A stretch of 64,000 nucleotides of DNA from Agrobacterium sp. a22-2. GTDB lineage: Bacteria; Pseudomonadota; Alphaproteobacteria; Rhizobiales; Rhizobiaceae. The DNA lies in assembly GCF_012276985.1 (NCBI RefSeq), contig NZ_JAAXMM010000005.1:271783-335782 (forward strand). The letters run 5' to 3'. The translations under genes were made by a program, and so were the position numbers. Every line of letters begins with the position of its first letter. The first letter of the stretch is position 1. Below are positions 18,022-27,467 of the stretch, piece after piece. The notes under the pieces were generated by a model. That model ran no database searches. It was not told where the DNA came from and saw nothing but the letters and a program-made list of their open reading frames with translations.

Positions 18022-19173
18022 ATGTCGCTCGGCGGCGCAGGACGAACCGGGATTGCGCTGACGGAGAGGCAAAGGATCGCCTGGCTGAGATTGATCCGCA
18101 GCGACAATGTCGGCCCCGCCACCTTTCGCGATCTGATCAACCATTTCGGCACGGCCGAAACCGCGCTTGCCATGCTGCCGGAACTGTCGCGACGCGGCGG
18201 CTCGACGCGCGCCATCCGGATCGCCACCGAGAGCGAAGCCGAGCGGGAACTGGAGACCGCCCGGCGGTTCGGGGCCACTTTCGTCGGCATCGGCGAACCG
18301 GATTATCCCCCTGCCCTTCGCCAGATCGACGGCGCCCCGCCACTCTTGGCGGTCAAAGGCAATCTGAAGGCAGGCCTGAAACCGGCCATCGGCATTGTCG
18401 GATCGCGCAATGCCTCGATCAGCGGCGCCAAGTTCGCCGCCATGATGGCGCGCGATACCGGCCGGGCCGGATACACGATCATTTCCGGCCTGGCACGCGG
18501 CATCGACACGTCGGCCCATCAGGCAAGCCTTGAGACCGGCACGATCGCCGCCATGGCCGGCGGTCTCGACCAGCCCTACCCTCCGGAAAATATCGGCCTG
18601 CTGAAGGAAATCTGGGACGGAACCGGCCTTGCCATCAGCGAAATGCCGTTCGGCTGGGAACCCCGCGCCCGGGATTTTCCGCGCCGCAACCGGCTGATCG
18701 CCGGCGTGGCGCTGGGCGTCGTGGTCATCGAGGCGGCCAGCCGCTCAGGATCGCTGATCACGGCCCGGCTGGCCGGCGATTTCGGCCGGCTGGTCTTTGC
18801 CGTTCCCGGCTCGCCGCTTGATCCGCGCTGCCACGGCACCAACGGGCTGTTGAAGGACGGAGCGATCGTCACCACCGAAGCGGCCGACATTCTGGAGGCA
18901 CTGGCGCCGCTGTCGAAGATCGACCTGTTCTCGCCGGTTCAGGCCCGCGAACCGACGCAGGACGAGGAAAAGCCGCTGATGCCGCCGCCCGACGATGCCG
19001 AGAGATCGCGGATCGTCGATGCACTCGGCCCGACGCCGGTCGAGGTGGACGATATCATCCGGCATACCGAACTGCCGGCCTCGTCCGTCTATCTCGTGCT
19101 GCTGGAACTGGATATCGCCGGCCGCCTACACCGGCACCCGGGTGGGCTTGTCTCCATTGCTGCGCTGGATTGA
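18022..19173 (+). CDS. dprA: DNA-processing protein DprA
   Basis: DprA loads RecA on incoming single-stranded DNA in transformation and is widespread even in species not known to be competent. The 383-residue protein has an N-terminal SAM-like region, then the Rossmann-type core: GIVGSRNASISG, ISGLARGIDTSAH, GGLDQPYPPEN, FPRRNRLIAGV and EAASRSGSLITARLA. The C-terminal winged-helix region (VEVDDIIRHTELPASSVYLVLLELDIAGRL) is complete. It follows plsY by three bases, so the genes are cotranscribed. The 3' end overlaps the convergent small gene at 19126. Confidence 0.95.
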   Translation: MSLGGAGRTGIALTERQRIAWLRLIRSDNVGPATFRDLINHFGTAETALAMLPELSRRGGSTRAIRIATESEAERELETARRFGATFVGIGEPDYPPALRQIDGAPPLLAVKGNLKAGLKPAIGIVGSRNASISGAKFAAMMARDTGRAGYTIISGLARGIDTSAHQASLETGTIAAMAGGLDQPYPPENIGLLKEIWDGTGLAISEMPFGWEPRARDFPRRNRLIAGVALGVVVIEAASRSGSLITARLAGDFGRLVFAVPGSPLDPRCHGTNGLLKDGAIVTTEAADILEALAPLSKIDLFSPVQAREPTQDEEKPLMPPPDDAERSRIVDALGPTPVEVDDIIRHTELPASSVYLVLLELDIAGRLHRHPGGLVSIAALD

Positions 19174-19359
19174 CAGGGCCCGGCGGCCCGCCTGCACATC
19201 GCCCGCCTCCACATAGGCCATCTCGATCAGGTAGCACAGCATCTCGGCGCCTTCCTTCTGAGCGACCAATCGCAACTCTCCCAGCATCTGGCGGATATAG
19301 GCAATATTCTCTTTCGTCTGAGCGGTGCTGCTTTCAGGGCTCACATTATTGGCGGCCAT
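19126..19359 (-). CDS. Conserved hypothetical small protein
   Basis: The 77-residue soluble protein starts MAANNVSPESSTAQT and continues ENIAYIRQMLGELRLVAQKEGAEMLCYLIEMAYVEAGDVQ, a helical stretch typical of a small rhizobial family with no assigned role. The open frame reaches 17 codons further upstream, but the chosen ATG begins the conserved-looking part. It overlaps the end of dprA by 48 bases on the opposite strand. Confidence 0.7.
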   Translation of the reverse strand: MAANNVSPESSTAQTKENIAYIRQMLGELRLVAQKEGAEMLCYLIEMAYVEAGDVQAGRRALSIQRSNGDKPTRVPV

Positions 19360-19619
19360 TTTTCGTTCCTGTGGATCGGGTGTCCAAAGTCTGCCGGGGG
19401 CTTCAACCACAAGCTCGGAAAACGATAAAACTATTTATCTAGAATTGCAATATGCGGAACATCTTCCACAGGTTGTATCGCGTTGTGGCCGACATAAAAT
19501 GGCCCGCCCCTCTTGACCGCAGCCGAATCCCTGTCCATGTCGGGGAGCCGGATTCCCGGAACAAACCGCCGGAATCCTTCCGAACGTTGAAAACACGAAC
19601 GCAAGTTCAGAGAAACACT

Positions 19620-22301
19620 ATGAATGTAGTCGTTGTAGAGTCGCCCGCCAAAGCCAAGACAATCAACAAATATCTTGGCCCGGGCTACACGGTCCTGGCC
19701 TCGTTCGGACATGTGCGCGATCTGCCTGCCAAGGACGGATCAGTGCTGCCGGACCAGGACTTCGAGATGCTCTGGGAAGTCGACGGTGCCTCGACGAAGC
19801 GCATGAAGGATATTGCCGACGCGGTCAAATCCTCCGATGGACTGTTTCTGGCGACCGACCCGGATCGCGAGGGCGAAGCGATTTCCTGGCATGTGCTGGA
19901 TCTCCTGAAGAAGAAGAAGGTCATCGGCGACAAGCCGGTCAAGCGCGTCGTCTTCAATGCGATCACCAAGAAGGCCGTGCTCGATGCCATGGCCAATCCG
20001 CGCGACATCGATGGTCCGCTGGTGGACGCCTATCTGGCGCGCCGCGCCCTCGACTATCTCGTAGGCTTCAACCTGTCGCCGGTGCTGTGGCGCAAGCTAC
20101 CGGGCGCCCGCTCGGCAGGCCGCGTGCAGTCCGTGGCGCTGCGGCTGGTCTGCGACCGGGAAAGCGAAATCGAACGCTTCATTTCGGAAGAATACTGGAA
20201 TATCTCGGCGCTTTTGAAGACGCCGCGCGGTGACGACTTCGAAGCCCGCCTGGTTTCGGTCGACGGCAAGCGCATCCAGCGCAATACCGTGACCAACGGC
20301 GACGAGGCCGCTCGCCTTAAGGATCTGCTCGACGGCGCCAACTATGTTGTCGACACGATCGAGGCAAAGCCCGTCAAGCGTCATCCGGCGCCGCCCTTTA
20401 CCACGTCGACGCTACAGCAGGCCGCCTCCTCCAAGCTCGGATTTTCGGCGTCGCGCACCATGCAGGTGGCGCAGCGACTTTACGAAGGCATCGACATCGG
20501 CGGCGAGACCGTCGGTCTGATCACCTATATGCGTACCGACGGCGTGCAGATGGCGCCCGAGGCGATCGATGCGGCCCGCGCCGCCATCGCCGACCAGTTC
20601 GGCAATCGTTACCTGCCGGAAAAGGCGCGCCAGTATACCGCCAAGGCCAAGAATGCCCAGGAAGCGCACGAAGCCGTGCGCCCGACCGACTTCAACCGCA
20701 CGCCGGACATGGTTCGCCGCTTCCTCGACGCCGACCAGCTGCGGCTCTACGACCTGATCTGGAAGCGCGGCATCGCCAGCCAGATGGCATCGGCCGAGAT
20801 CGAACGGACAACCGCTGAAATCCTGGCCGACCGCAACGGCGAGAAGGCCGGCCTTCGGGCCGTTGGCTCGGTGATCCGTTTCGACGGGTTCATTGCCGCC
20901 TATGTCGACCAGAAGGAAGAGGGCGAGGCCGCAGACGACGAGGAAGATGGCCGCCTGCCGGAAATCAACGCCCGGGAAAAGCTGGCCAAGCAGAAGATCA
21001 ACGCCACCCAGCACTTCACCGAGCCACCGCCGCGTTATTCCGAAGCGACGCTGATCAAGAAAATGGAAGAGCTCGGCATCGGCCGGCCCTCCACCTATGC
21101 GGCAACGCTTGCGACGCTGCGCGACCGCGACTACGTGACCATCGACAAGCGCAAGCTGATCCCGCAGGCCAAGGGCCGGCTGGTGACGGCTTTCCTTGAG
21201 AGCTTCTTCACGCGCTATGTCGAATATGACTTCACGGCCGACCTTGAAGAGAAGCTCGACAAGATCTCGGCCGGCGAGCTCAACTGGAAAGACGTGCTTC
21301 GCGAATTCTGGACGAACTTCTTCGCCCAGATCGAGGATACCAAGGAGCTGCGCGTCACCAATGTGCTCGACGCGCTCAACGAGGCGCTGGCGCCGCTGGT
21401 GTTCCCGAAGCGGGAAGACGGCAGCGACCCGCGCATCTGCCAGGTCTGCGGCACAGGAAATCTGTCGCTGAAGCTCGGCAAATACGGCGCCTTTGTCGGC
21501 TGCTCGAATTATCCCGACTGCAATTTCACCCGCCAGCTGTCCTCCGAAAACGGCGCCGAGGCCGATGCGGCCCTCAGCGAGACCAAAACGCTCGGCAAGG
21601 ATCCCTCGACCGACGAGGACATCACGCTGCGCAGCGGCCGCTTTGGCCCCTATGTGCAGCGCGGCGACGGCAAGGAGGCCAAACGATCGTCGCTGCCCAA
21701 GGGCTGGAAGCCGGACGACGTGGATTTCGAAAAGGCCTTGTCGCTGCTCTCCCTGCCGCGCGATGTAGGAACCCATCCGGAGAGCGGCAAGATGATCACC
21801 GCCGGGCTCGGCCGTTATGGGCCGTTCATCCTGCATGACGGCTCTTACGCCAATGTCGACAGCATCGAGGATGTGTTCACCATCGGCCTCAACCGAGCGG
21901 TGACGGTGCTGGCCGAAAAGAAGAGCAAGGGACCCAGCGGCCGCGGCACGCCCGCGGCTCTGAAGGAACTGGGCGACCATCCGGATGGCGGCGCCATGAC
22001 GGTGCGCGATGGACGCTATGGGCCTTACGTGAATTGGGGTAAGGTGAATGCGACGCTGCCCAAGGGCAAGGATCCGCAGACCGTGACCGTCGAGGAAGCG
22101 CTGGCGCTGATCGTCGAGCGGGCCAGCAAGGGCGGCGGCAAGGCGGCGGCAGCCAAGAAGGCACCGGCCAAGACGGCGGCCAGCAAGTCTGCCAAGACGG
22201 CCGACGGCGGCGAGACAAAGCCCAAGGCGAAAGCGGCCGCCAAACCCAAAGCGGCTGCCAAGCCCAAAGCCAAGGCCGCGAGCAAAACGAAGAAGAGCTG
22301 A
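19620..22301 (+). CDS. topA: DNA topoisomerase I
   Basis: TopA relaxes negative supercoils. The 893-residue protein starts MNVVVVESPAKAKTINKYLG, a canonical Toprim opening; the open frame extends upstream but the family begins here. The Toprim DPDREGEAISWH motif, the catalytic tyrosine in GLITYMRTDGVQ and the PSTYA region follow. The C-terminus has a zinc-ribbon (CQVCGTGNLSL with later CSNYPDC), TopA repeat segments and a long Lys-Ala-rich tail after about residue 835 that should bind DNA. rnr starts four bases after its stop, so the two are cotranscribed. Confidence 0.97.
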   Translation: MNVVVVESPAKAKTINKYLGPGYTVLASFGHVRDLPAKDGSVLPDQDFEMLWEVDGASTKRMKDIADAVKSSDGLFLATDPDREGEAISWHVLDLLKKKKVIGDKPVKRVVFNAITKKAVLDAMANPRDIDGPLVDAYLARRALDYLVGFNLSPVLWRKLPGARSAGRVQSVALRLVCDRESEIERFISEEYWNISALLKTPRGDDFEARLVSVDGKRIQRNTVTNGDEAARLKDLLDGANYVVDTIEAKPVKRHPAPPFTTSTLQQAASSKLGFSASRTMQVAQRLYEGIDIGGETVGLITYMRTDGVQMAPEAIDAARAAIADQFGNRYLPEKARQYTAKAKNAQEAHEAVRPTDFNRTPDMVRRFLDADQLRLYDLIWKRGIASQMASAEIERTTAEILADRNGEKAGLRAVGSVIRFDGFIAAYVDQKEEGEAADDEEDGRLPEINAREKLAKQKINATQHFTEPPPRYSEATLIKKMEELGIGRPSTYAATLATLRDRDYVTIDKRKLIPQAKGRLVTAFLESFFTRYVEYDFTADLEEKLDKISAGELNWKDVLREFWTNFFAQIEDTKELRVTNVLDALNEALAPLVFPKREDGSDPRICQVCGTGNLSLKLGKYGAFVGCSNYPDCNFTRQLSSENGAEADAALSETKTLGKDPSTDEDITLRSGRFGPYVQRGDGKEAKRSSLPKGWKPDDVDFEKALSLLSLPRDVGTHPESGKMITAGLGRYGPFILHDGSYANVDSIEDVFTIGLNRAVTVLAEKKSKGPSGRGTPAALKELGDHPDGGAMTVRDGRYGPYVNWGKVNATLPKGKDPQTVTVEEALALIVERASKGGGKAAAAKKAPAKTAASKSAKTADGGETKPKAKAAAKPKAAAKPKAKAASKTKKS

Positions 22302-22304
22302 CAG

Positions 22305-24668
22305 GTGGTAAAATTCCCGCGCGACAGAACCCGGCCGACCGGCGCAGACACCGGCAAAGCGCGGCGTGCTGGCGCCGGTTCGAAAGCCGATGAACCGGTG
22401 ATCATCCACGGCGCCGTGCCGCCGCGCGATGTCCTGCTGCGCTTCATTGCCGACAATCCCGATCGCGCTTCCAAGCGGGAGATCGCCAAGGCCTTCGGGC
22501 TGAAGGGCGATACGCGTGTCGAATTGAAGGCGCTACTGCGCGATCTGGAGCAGGACGGCCTGCTGCAGAAGAGCCGCAAGACGCTGTCGCGTCCCGGCAC
22601 CCTGCCCCCGGTTACCGTTCTCGATATCACCACCCGCGACAAGGACGGCGAATTGATCGGCCGGCCGGCCGAATGGCCGGAGGAACTGGGCGTGGCCCCG
22701 GCCGTCGCCATTCGCCAGTCGAGCGCCGACCGGGCCAATGGCAAGACCCCTGTCGGCGGTCTCGGCGACCGCGTGCTGGCAAAGATCTTCCCGGCCAAGG
22801 ATCGCGACGGCCCGGCCTATACGGCCCGCATCATCAAGGTGATCGACAAGCGCCGCGGCGCGTTGCTTGGCGTTTACCGGGAAATGCCGGGCGGCGGCGG
22901 ACGGCTGATGCCGATCGAGCGGCGCGGCGAAGAAATGGTGATCGATGCCGCCGATCTCGGCGATGCCAAGGACGGCGATCTGGTGGAGGTCGAAATCGGC
23001 CGCGCCGGACGCCTCGGCCTGTCGCGCGCCAAGGTTCTGTCCGTGGTCGGATCGGTCGCCTCGGAAAAGGCGATCTCGATGATCGCCATCCACGCCCATG
23101 GCATTCCCTATATTTTCCCGCCCTCCGTGCTGGCGGAAGCCGATGCGGCGGGGCCGGCAACCATGTCCCATCGCGAGGATTGGCGCCAGCTACCGCTGAT
23201 CACCATCGATCCGCATGATGCCAAGGACCATGACGACGCGGTCTATGCCGAGCCGGATCCATCGCCCGACAATCCGGACGGCGTCATCGTCACCGTGGCG
23301 ATCGCTGATGTCTCCTGGTATGTCAGGCCGAAATCGGCGCTCGACCGCGAGGCGTTGAAGCGCGGCAATTCGGTCTATTTCCCGGACCGCGTCGTGCCCA
23401 TGCTGCCCGAGCGGATCTCCAACGATCTGTGCTCGCTGAAGGAAGGCGTCGACCGGCCGGCACTTGCCGTGCGCATGGTGTTTTCCAGCGAGGGACGCAA
23501 GGCGAGCCATACCTTCCATCGCATCATGATGAAGAGTGCCGCCAAGCTTTCCTATCAACAGGCCCAGGCGGCGATCGACGGCAATCCTGACGACAAGGCC
23601 AGCCCGCTGCTGGAGCCCATCCTGAAGCCGCTATGGCATGCCTATGCCATCCTGAAACGCGGGCGCACGCGGCGCCAGCCGCTCGAACTCGACATGCCGG
23701 AGCGCAAGCTGATCCTGAAAGAGGATGGCACGGTCGACCGCGTCCATATTCCCGACCGCCTCGACGCCCACAAGCTGATCGAGGAAATGATGATCCAGGC
23801 CAATGTCTCGGCAGCCGAGACCTTGGAAAAGAAGCAGCAGCGGCTGGTCTACCGTATCCACGATGCCCCGACGCTCTCCAAGCAGGAGGCGTTGCGCGAA
23901 TTCCTGGCGACGATCGGCATCTCGCTGGCCAAAGGCGGCGCGCTGCGCTCCAACAGCTTCAACGGCATCCTGGCCAAGGCGATCGACACGCCGCACCAGA
24001 CCATGGTCAACGAAATGGTGCTGCGTTCCCAGAGCCAGGCGATCTACAGTCCGGAGAATATCGGCCATTTCGGTCTCAACCTGCTGAAATACGCCCATTT
24101 CACCTCACCGATCCGCCGGTATGCCGACCTGATCGTGCATCGCGCCCTGGTCGGGTCGCTGGGGCTCGGCGATGGCGGCATCACCCAGGAGGAAGAGGCC
24201 GGGCTCGACGATGTGGCAGCCGAAATCTCGACCTTCGAGCGCCGCGCCATGGCCGCCGAGCGCGACACGGTCAACCGGCTGATCGCCCATCACCTGGCCG
24301 GTCGCATCGGCGACGAATTCGACGGCCGGATTTCCGGCGTCACAAAATCCGGCCTGTTCATCAGCCTGCCACAGTTCGGCGCCGATGGTTTCATCCCGAT
24401 CTCGACGCTGGGGCGCGACTATTTCCTCTATGACGAGGCTCATCAGGCTCTGACCGGCGAAAAGACCGGACTTGGCTTCCAGCTCGGCGACGCGGTGTCC
24501 GTTAAGCTTGTGGAAGCGATCCCGCTGGCCGGCGCCTTGCGTTTTGAAATGTTGAGCGAGGGCCGCAAAATGCCGACCGGCATCCGCTCGTTTCACAAAG
24601 CGTCGCGGCGGACCCAATCCGGCGCATATCGGCAGCCCGGAACACGACCACCACGCGGCCGACGCTGA
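22305..24668 (+). CDS. rnr: Ribonuclease R
   Basis: RNase R is a processive 3'-5' exoribonuclease that degrades structured RNA. The 787-residue protein starts at a GTG four bases after topA, with a basic tail and a winged-helix domain at about residues 40-90. The RNB catalytic motif DPHDAKDHDDAVY is near residue 310, and FTSPIRRYADLIVHRAL near 605. A C-terminal S1 domain begins at EFDGRISGVTKSGLFISLPQFGADGFIP, with a short basic end. The arrangement topA-rnr matches other rhizobia as I remember them. The GTG start is the only in-frame option near the topA stop. Confidence 0.95.
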   Translation: MVKFPRDRTRPTGADTGKARRAGAGSKADEPVIIHGAVPPRDVLLRFIADNPDRASKREIAKAFGLKGDTRVELKALLRDLEQDGLLQKSRKTLSRPGTLPPVTVLDITTRDKDGELIGRPAEWPEELGVAPAVAIRQSSADRANGKTPVGGLGDRVLAKIFPAKDRDGPAYTARIIKVIDKRRGALLGVYREMPGGGGRLMPIERRGEEMVIDAADLGDAKDGDLVEVEIGRAGRLGLSRAKVLSVVGSVASEKAISMIAIHAHGIPYIFPPSVLAEADAAGPATMSHREDWRQLPLITIDPHDAKDHDDAVYAEPDPSPDNPDGVIVTVAIADVSWYVRPKSALDREALKRGNSVYFPDRVVPMLPERISNDLCSLKEGVDRPALAVRMVFSSEGRKASHTFHRIMMKSAAKLSYQQAQAAIDGNPDDKASPLLEPILKPLWHAYAILKRGRTRRQPLELDMPERKLILKEDGTVDRVHIPDRLDAHKLIEEMMIQANVSAAETLEKKQQRLVYRIHDAPTLSKQEALREFLATIGISLAKGGALRSNSFNGILAKAIDTPHQTMVNEMVLRSQSQAIYSPENIGHFGLNLLKYAHFTSPIRRYADLIVHRALVGSLGLGDGGITQEEEAGLDDVAAEISTFERRAMAAERDTVNRLIAHHLAGRIGDEFDGRISGVTKSGLFISLPQFGADGFIPISTLGRDYFLYDEAHQALTGEKTGLGFQLGDAVSVKLVEAIPLAGALRFEMLSEGRKMPTGIRSFHKASRRTQSGAYRQPGTRPPRGRR

Positions 24669-24694
24669 TATCGACGACAGGAAAGGAACCCGGC

Positions 24695-25153
24695 ATGCAC
24701 ACTGACACGCCTGCAGACCCCGTTGTCCGCTACGGCGCGGATCCACTGCCCGAGCGTCCGCTCGGCCGGTCGATCGGTCGTGGCCTGCTGTGCCGCTGCC
24801 CGGCCTGCGGCGGCGGCAAGCTGTTTGGCAGCTACCTGAAACCCGTTGACCATTGTGCCGCCTGCGGCGAGGAGATGTTCCACCATCGCGCCGACGATCT
24901 GCCGCCCTATCTGGTGATCATCGTGCTCGGCCATGTGCTGCTGGGCGGCTTCATGATGACCGACCTGGTGTTTCCCGCCTCCTCTTGGGTCCATCTCGCC
25001 ATCTGGGCGCCGCTCGGCGTGATCATAGCCCTTGCCACGCTGCAGCCGATCAAGGGTGGCGTGGTCGGGCTGCAATGGGCGCTGCGCATGCATGGCTTCA
25101 GCGGCGAGGACGACAGTCCTGAGGACATCCTTCCGCCAAAGCCCGACGCATGA
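24695..25153 (+). CDS. DUF983 domain-containing membrane protein
   Basis: The 152-residue protein has the DUF983 opening RSIGRGLLCRCPACGGGKLF with a second pair, CAACGEEMFHHRADDLPPY, giving a likely four-cysteine metal site on the cytoplasmic side. Two hydrophobic helices follow at about residues 70-92 and 97-118. The role of DUF983 is not established to my knowledge. Its stop overlaps the start of the NUDIX gene by four bases (ATGA), so they are coupled. Confidence 0.9.
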   Translation: MHTDTPADPVVRYGADPLPERPLGRSIGRGLLCRCPACGGGKLFGSYLKPVDHCAACGEEMFHHRADDLPPYLVIIVLGHVLLGGFMMTDLVFPASSWVHLAIWAPLGVIIALATLQPIKGGVVGLQWALRMHGFSGEDDSPEDILPPKPDA

Positions 25154-25845
25154 CGCCCCACCCTTTCGAAGGGCAACCCAAAGGTTCGACCGTCTCGCTG
25201 CGGATGCGTCCGAAGGATGCGGCGACGCTGATGCTGCTTGACCGCAGCAGGGATCGCGTGCGCGTGCTGATGGGCAAGCGCGACCGCAAGCATACCTTCA
25301 TGCCTGACTTGTACGTGTTTCCAGGCGGGCGCCGCGACCGCGCCGACGGATCCCGCCCCTTCGCTGCCGATCTGCACCCCGATGTGCTGGCGCGGCTGCT
25401 GGAGGGAGAGCAGGGCGAAACCGCACTACGGCGCGCCCGCGGGCTGGCGATTGCGGCCGTCCGCGAGTTGCGGGAGGAAACGGGCCTTGCGATCACCGGC
25501 AAGGACGGGGATGCCGACGCCGGGGCGATAAACCTCTCCAGCCTGCGCTACGTGGCACGCGCCATTACGCCGCCCGGCAATGTCCGCCGGTTCGACACGC
25601 GCTTTTTCCTGACCTTTGCCGACGAAACCAGCATCGATCCCGATCAGATCAGCGATTCGGATGAATTGCACGATGTGCGCTGGCTTGACATCGACGATGT
25701 TTCAGGTCTGAACATGCCGTCTATTACCCAGACGATACTCGAGCACGTGAAGATGCAGATGAAACTTGATCCGTCTTTACCCTTTGGAAGTAGCGGGCCT
25801 TTTTACTTCGCACGGCGCGGCCGATTCCATTGCGGCATCATTTAA
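25150..25845 (+). CDS. NUDIX hydrolase
   Basis: The 231-residue protein carries a NUDIX box in degenerate spacing: PGGRRDRADG followed further on by the core AAVRELREETGLAI, where the REXXEE glutamates bind metal. The N-terminal ATLMLLDRSRDRVRVLMGKR and the RFDTRFFLTFADE segment fit a long NUDIX subgroup found in alphaproteobacteria. The insertion between the glycine and the helix is family-typical for these. The substrate cannot be predicted. It is coupled to the DUF983 gene. Confidence 0.88.
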   Translation: MTPHPFEGQPKGSTVSLRMRPKDAATLMLLDRSRDRVRVLMGKRDRKHTFMPDLYVFPGGRRDRADGSRPFAADLHPDVLARLLEGEQGETALRRARGLAIAAVRELREETGLAITGKDGDADAGAINLSSLRYVARAITPPGNVRRFDTRFFLTFADETSIDPDQISDSDELHDVRWLDIDDVSGLNMPSITQTILEHVKMQMKLDPSLPFGSSGPFYFARRGRFHCGII

Positions 25846-25855
25846 GGATCACCCC

Positions 25856-27040
25856 ATGTCTCAACCGATGAACGGTGATACCGGCCACCGCGAGGACATC
25901 CACTGGCCTTCGCTGTTTGCCGCCATTTCGGCTATTTCGGCGGTTGGCATTGCCATCGGCCTGGGCTTGCCGCTGCTCAGCATCATCCTGGAAAAGCGCG
26001 GCATATCGTCGACGCTGATCGGCCTCAATTCGGCGATGGCCGGCATTGCCGCCATGGCCGCGGCGCCGATCACCACCAAGCTTGCCCATTCCTTCGGCGT
26101 TGCCCGCACCATGCTGTGGGCCGTGCTGTTTGCCGCCATCAGCGCGCTCGGCTTCTACTATGCCGAAGCCTTCTGGATGTGGTTCCCGCTGCGCATCGTC
26201 TTCCACGGCACCACGACAACCCTCTTCATCCTGTCGGAATTCTGGATCAACGCCGCCGCCCCGCCCTCGAGGCGCGGCCTGGTGCTCGGCATCTATGCGA
26301 CCGTCCTCGGCATCGGCTTTGCCTCCGGGCCGCTCCTGTTCTCGCTGATCGGCAGCGACGGCATCCTACCCTTCGCCGTGGGCGCCATCGCCATTCTCGC
26401 CGCCGCAATTCCGATCTATATCGCCCGCAACGAAAGCCCGGCCCTGGACGAAAAGCCCAGTCGACACTTTCTGCGCTATATTTTCCTGGTGCCGACGGCG
26501 ACCGCCGCCGTCTTCGTGTTCGGCGCAGTGGAGGCCGGCGGTCTGTCGCTGTTCCCGATCTATGCCACCCGCACCGGCTTTACCGAATCGCAGGCCGCCC
26601 TACTGCTGACGGCCATGGGGGTCGGCAACATGGTGTTCCAGATCCCGCTGGGCATGCTGTCCGACAAGCTCAAGGATCGCCGCCTGCTGCTGTCGTTGAT
26701 GGCGGTGATCGGTTTGTTCGGCGCGCTGCTGCTGCCGCTGCTGACCTCGAACTGGATCCTGATGGCGGTCGTACTGCTGTTCTGGGGCGGCAGCGTCTCC
26801 GGCCTCTATACGATCGGGCTCAGCCATCTCGGCTCGCGACTCACCGGTTCGGACCTTGCGGCCGCCAATGCCGCCTTCGTTTTCTGCTATGCGGTCGGCA
26901 CGGTGGCCGGCCCACAGGCGATCGGGGCGGCGATCGACATCTCCGGAAATGACGGGTTTGCCTGGGCAATTGCCGGCTTCTTTGCGCTTTATGTCCTGCT
27001 TTCCATCGGCCGGCTGCTTTTTCGGCCGAAAGAGGGTTGA
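25856..27040 (+). CDS. Major facilitator superfamily transporter
   Basis: The 394-residue protein starts MSQPMNGDTGHREDIHW, followed by twelve predicted helices. The first-half RGLVLGIYATVLGIGFASGPLL and the second-half MLSDKLKDRRLLLSLMAV loops resemble the YcaD/UMF-type MFS group. The substrate is unknown. It begins 10 bases after the NUDIX gene. A strong hairpin with a U run lies 38-75 bases after its stop and before rpmG; see the rpmG leader entry. Confidence 0.88.
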   Translation: MSQPMNGDTGHREDIHWPSLFAAISAISAVGIAIGLGLPLLSIILEKRGISSTLIGLNSAMAGIAAMAAAPITTKLAHSFGVARTMLWAVLFAAISALGFYYAEAFWMWFPLRIVFHGTTTTLFILSEFWINAAAPPSRRGLVLGIYATVLGIGFASGPLLFSLIGSDGILPFAVGAIAILAAAIPIYIARNESPALDEKPSRHFLRYIFLVPTATAAVFVFGAVEAGGLSLFPIYATRTGFTESQAALLLTAMGVGNMVFQIPLGMLSDKLKDRRLLLSLMAVIGLFGALLLPLLTSNWILMAVVLLFWGGSVSGLYTIGLSHLGSRLTGSDLAAANAAFVFCYAVGTVAGPQAIGAAIDISGNDGFAWAIAGFFALYVLLSIGRLLFRPKEG

Positions 27041-27064
27041 CTTTTCGGGAGCTATTTGTAGTTT
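27036..27064 (+). promoter_or_regulatory. rpmG: Predicted promoter for rpmG
   Basis: GTTGAC at 27036-27041, 17 bases, then TAGTTT at 27059-27064. This fits the rhizobial CTTGAC-N17-CTATAT pattern and overlaps the MFS stop codon. It would start transcription near 27071 and put the whole structured leader on the rpmG message. Confidence 0.5.
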
Positions 27065-27077
27065 CCCGCCAGAATTT

Positions 27078-27138
27078 GCCGTGGAGCCATCCGGTCGTCC
27101 ACGGCTTGATTTTTTAGTGAAGGCAGGACGACCATGGC
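27078..27138 (+). promoter_or_regulatory. rpmG leader with two mutually exclusive hairpins
   Basis: Hairpin A pairs GCCGTGGA (27078-27085) with TCCACGGC (27098-27105) and is followed by TTGATTTTTT (27106-27115), a rho-independent terminator form. Hairpin B pairs GGTCGTCC (27093-27100) with GGACGACC (27126-27133), which contains the ribosome site, and extends through GCCAT (27086-27090) pairing with the ATGGC at 27134-27138, including the start codon, around a two-base bulge. The structures share 27098-27100 and cannot coexist. This looks like an attenuator or translational switch; hairpin A may also simply terminate the MFS transcript. Confidence 0.65.
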
Positions 27139-27301
27139 GAAGGCTACAACAATCAAGATCAAGCTGCTGTCGACAGCCGACACGGGTTTCTTCTACGTCA
27201 CGACGAAAAACAGCCGTACGATGACGGACAAGATGACGAAGACCAAGTATGACCCGGTCGCAAGAAAGCATGTTGAGTTCAAGGAAACCAAGATCAAGTA
27301 A
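27134..27301 (+). CDS. rpmG: 50S ribosomal protein L33
   Basis: The 55-residue protein reads [18 protein letters not shown] at the start and ends in VEFKETKIK, a standard proteobacterial L33 without the zinc-binding cysteines. L33 lies near the tRNA E site on the large subunit. The gene is monocistronic: an upstream terminator-like leader and a strong terminator 25 bases downstream bracket it. The ribosome site GGACG is part of a predicted start-codon-sequestering hairpin. Confidence 0.97.
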   Translation: MAKATTIKIKLLSTADTGFFYVTTKNSRTMTDKMTKTKYDPVARKHVEFKETKIK

Positions 27302-27326
27302 ACCTTGATTTTGGTGGAATTTCAAA

Positions 27327-27356
27327 AACGCGCGGTCGCAAGGCCGCGCGTTTTTC
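27327..27356 (+). terminator. Rho-independent terminator of rpmG
   Basis: Stem ACGCGCGG (27328-27335) with CCGCGCGT (27344-27351), loop TCGCAAGG, followed by TTTTT. It lies about 25 bases after the rpmG stop. Confidence 0.85.
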
Positions 27357-27432
27357 GTTGTGCAGAGTGCAAGCGCTGACGCCGGCGCCGGCGCCGACCA
27401 AATCAGAAACAAGACGCGACCAGCCTAAAACG

Positions 27433-27467
27433 AAAAACGCCGCGCTCCTTTCGAGCGCGGCGTTTTT
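27433..27467. terminator. Bidirectional rho-independent terminator
   Basis: A perfect 15-bp stem (AAAAACGCCGCGCTC with its complement) and five-base loop, with T runs in either direction. On the reverse strand it ends the candidate small RNA; on the forward strand it backs up the rpmG terminator. Confidence 0.9.
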
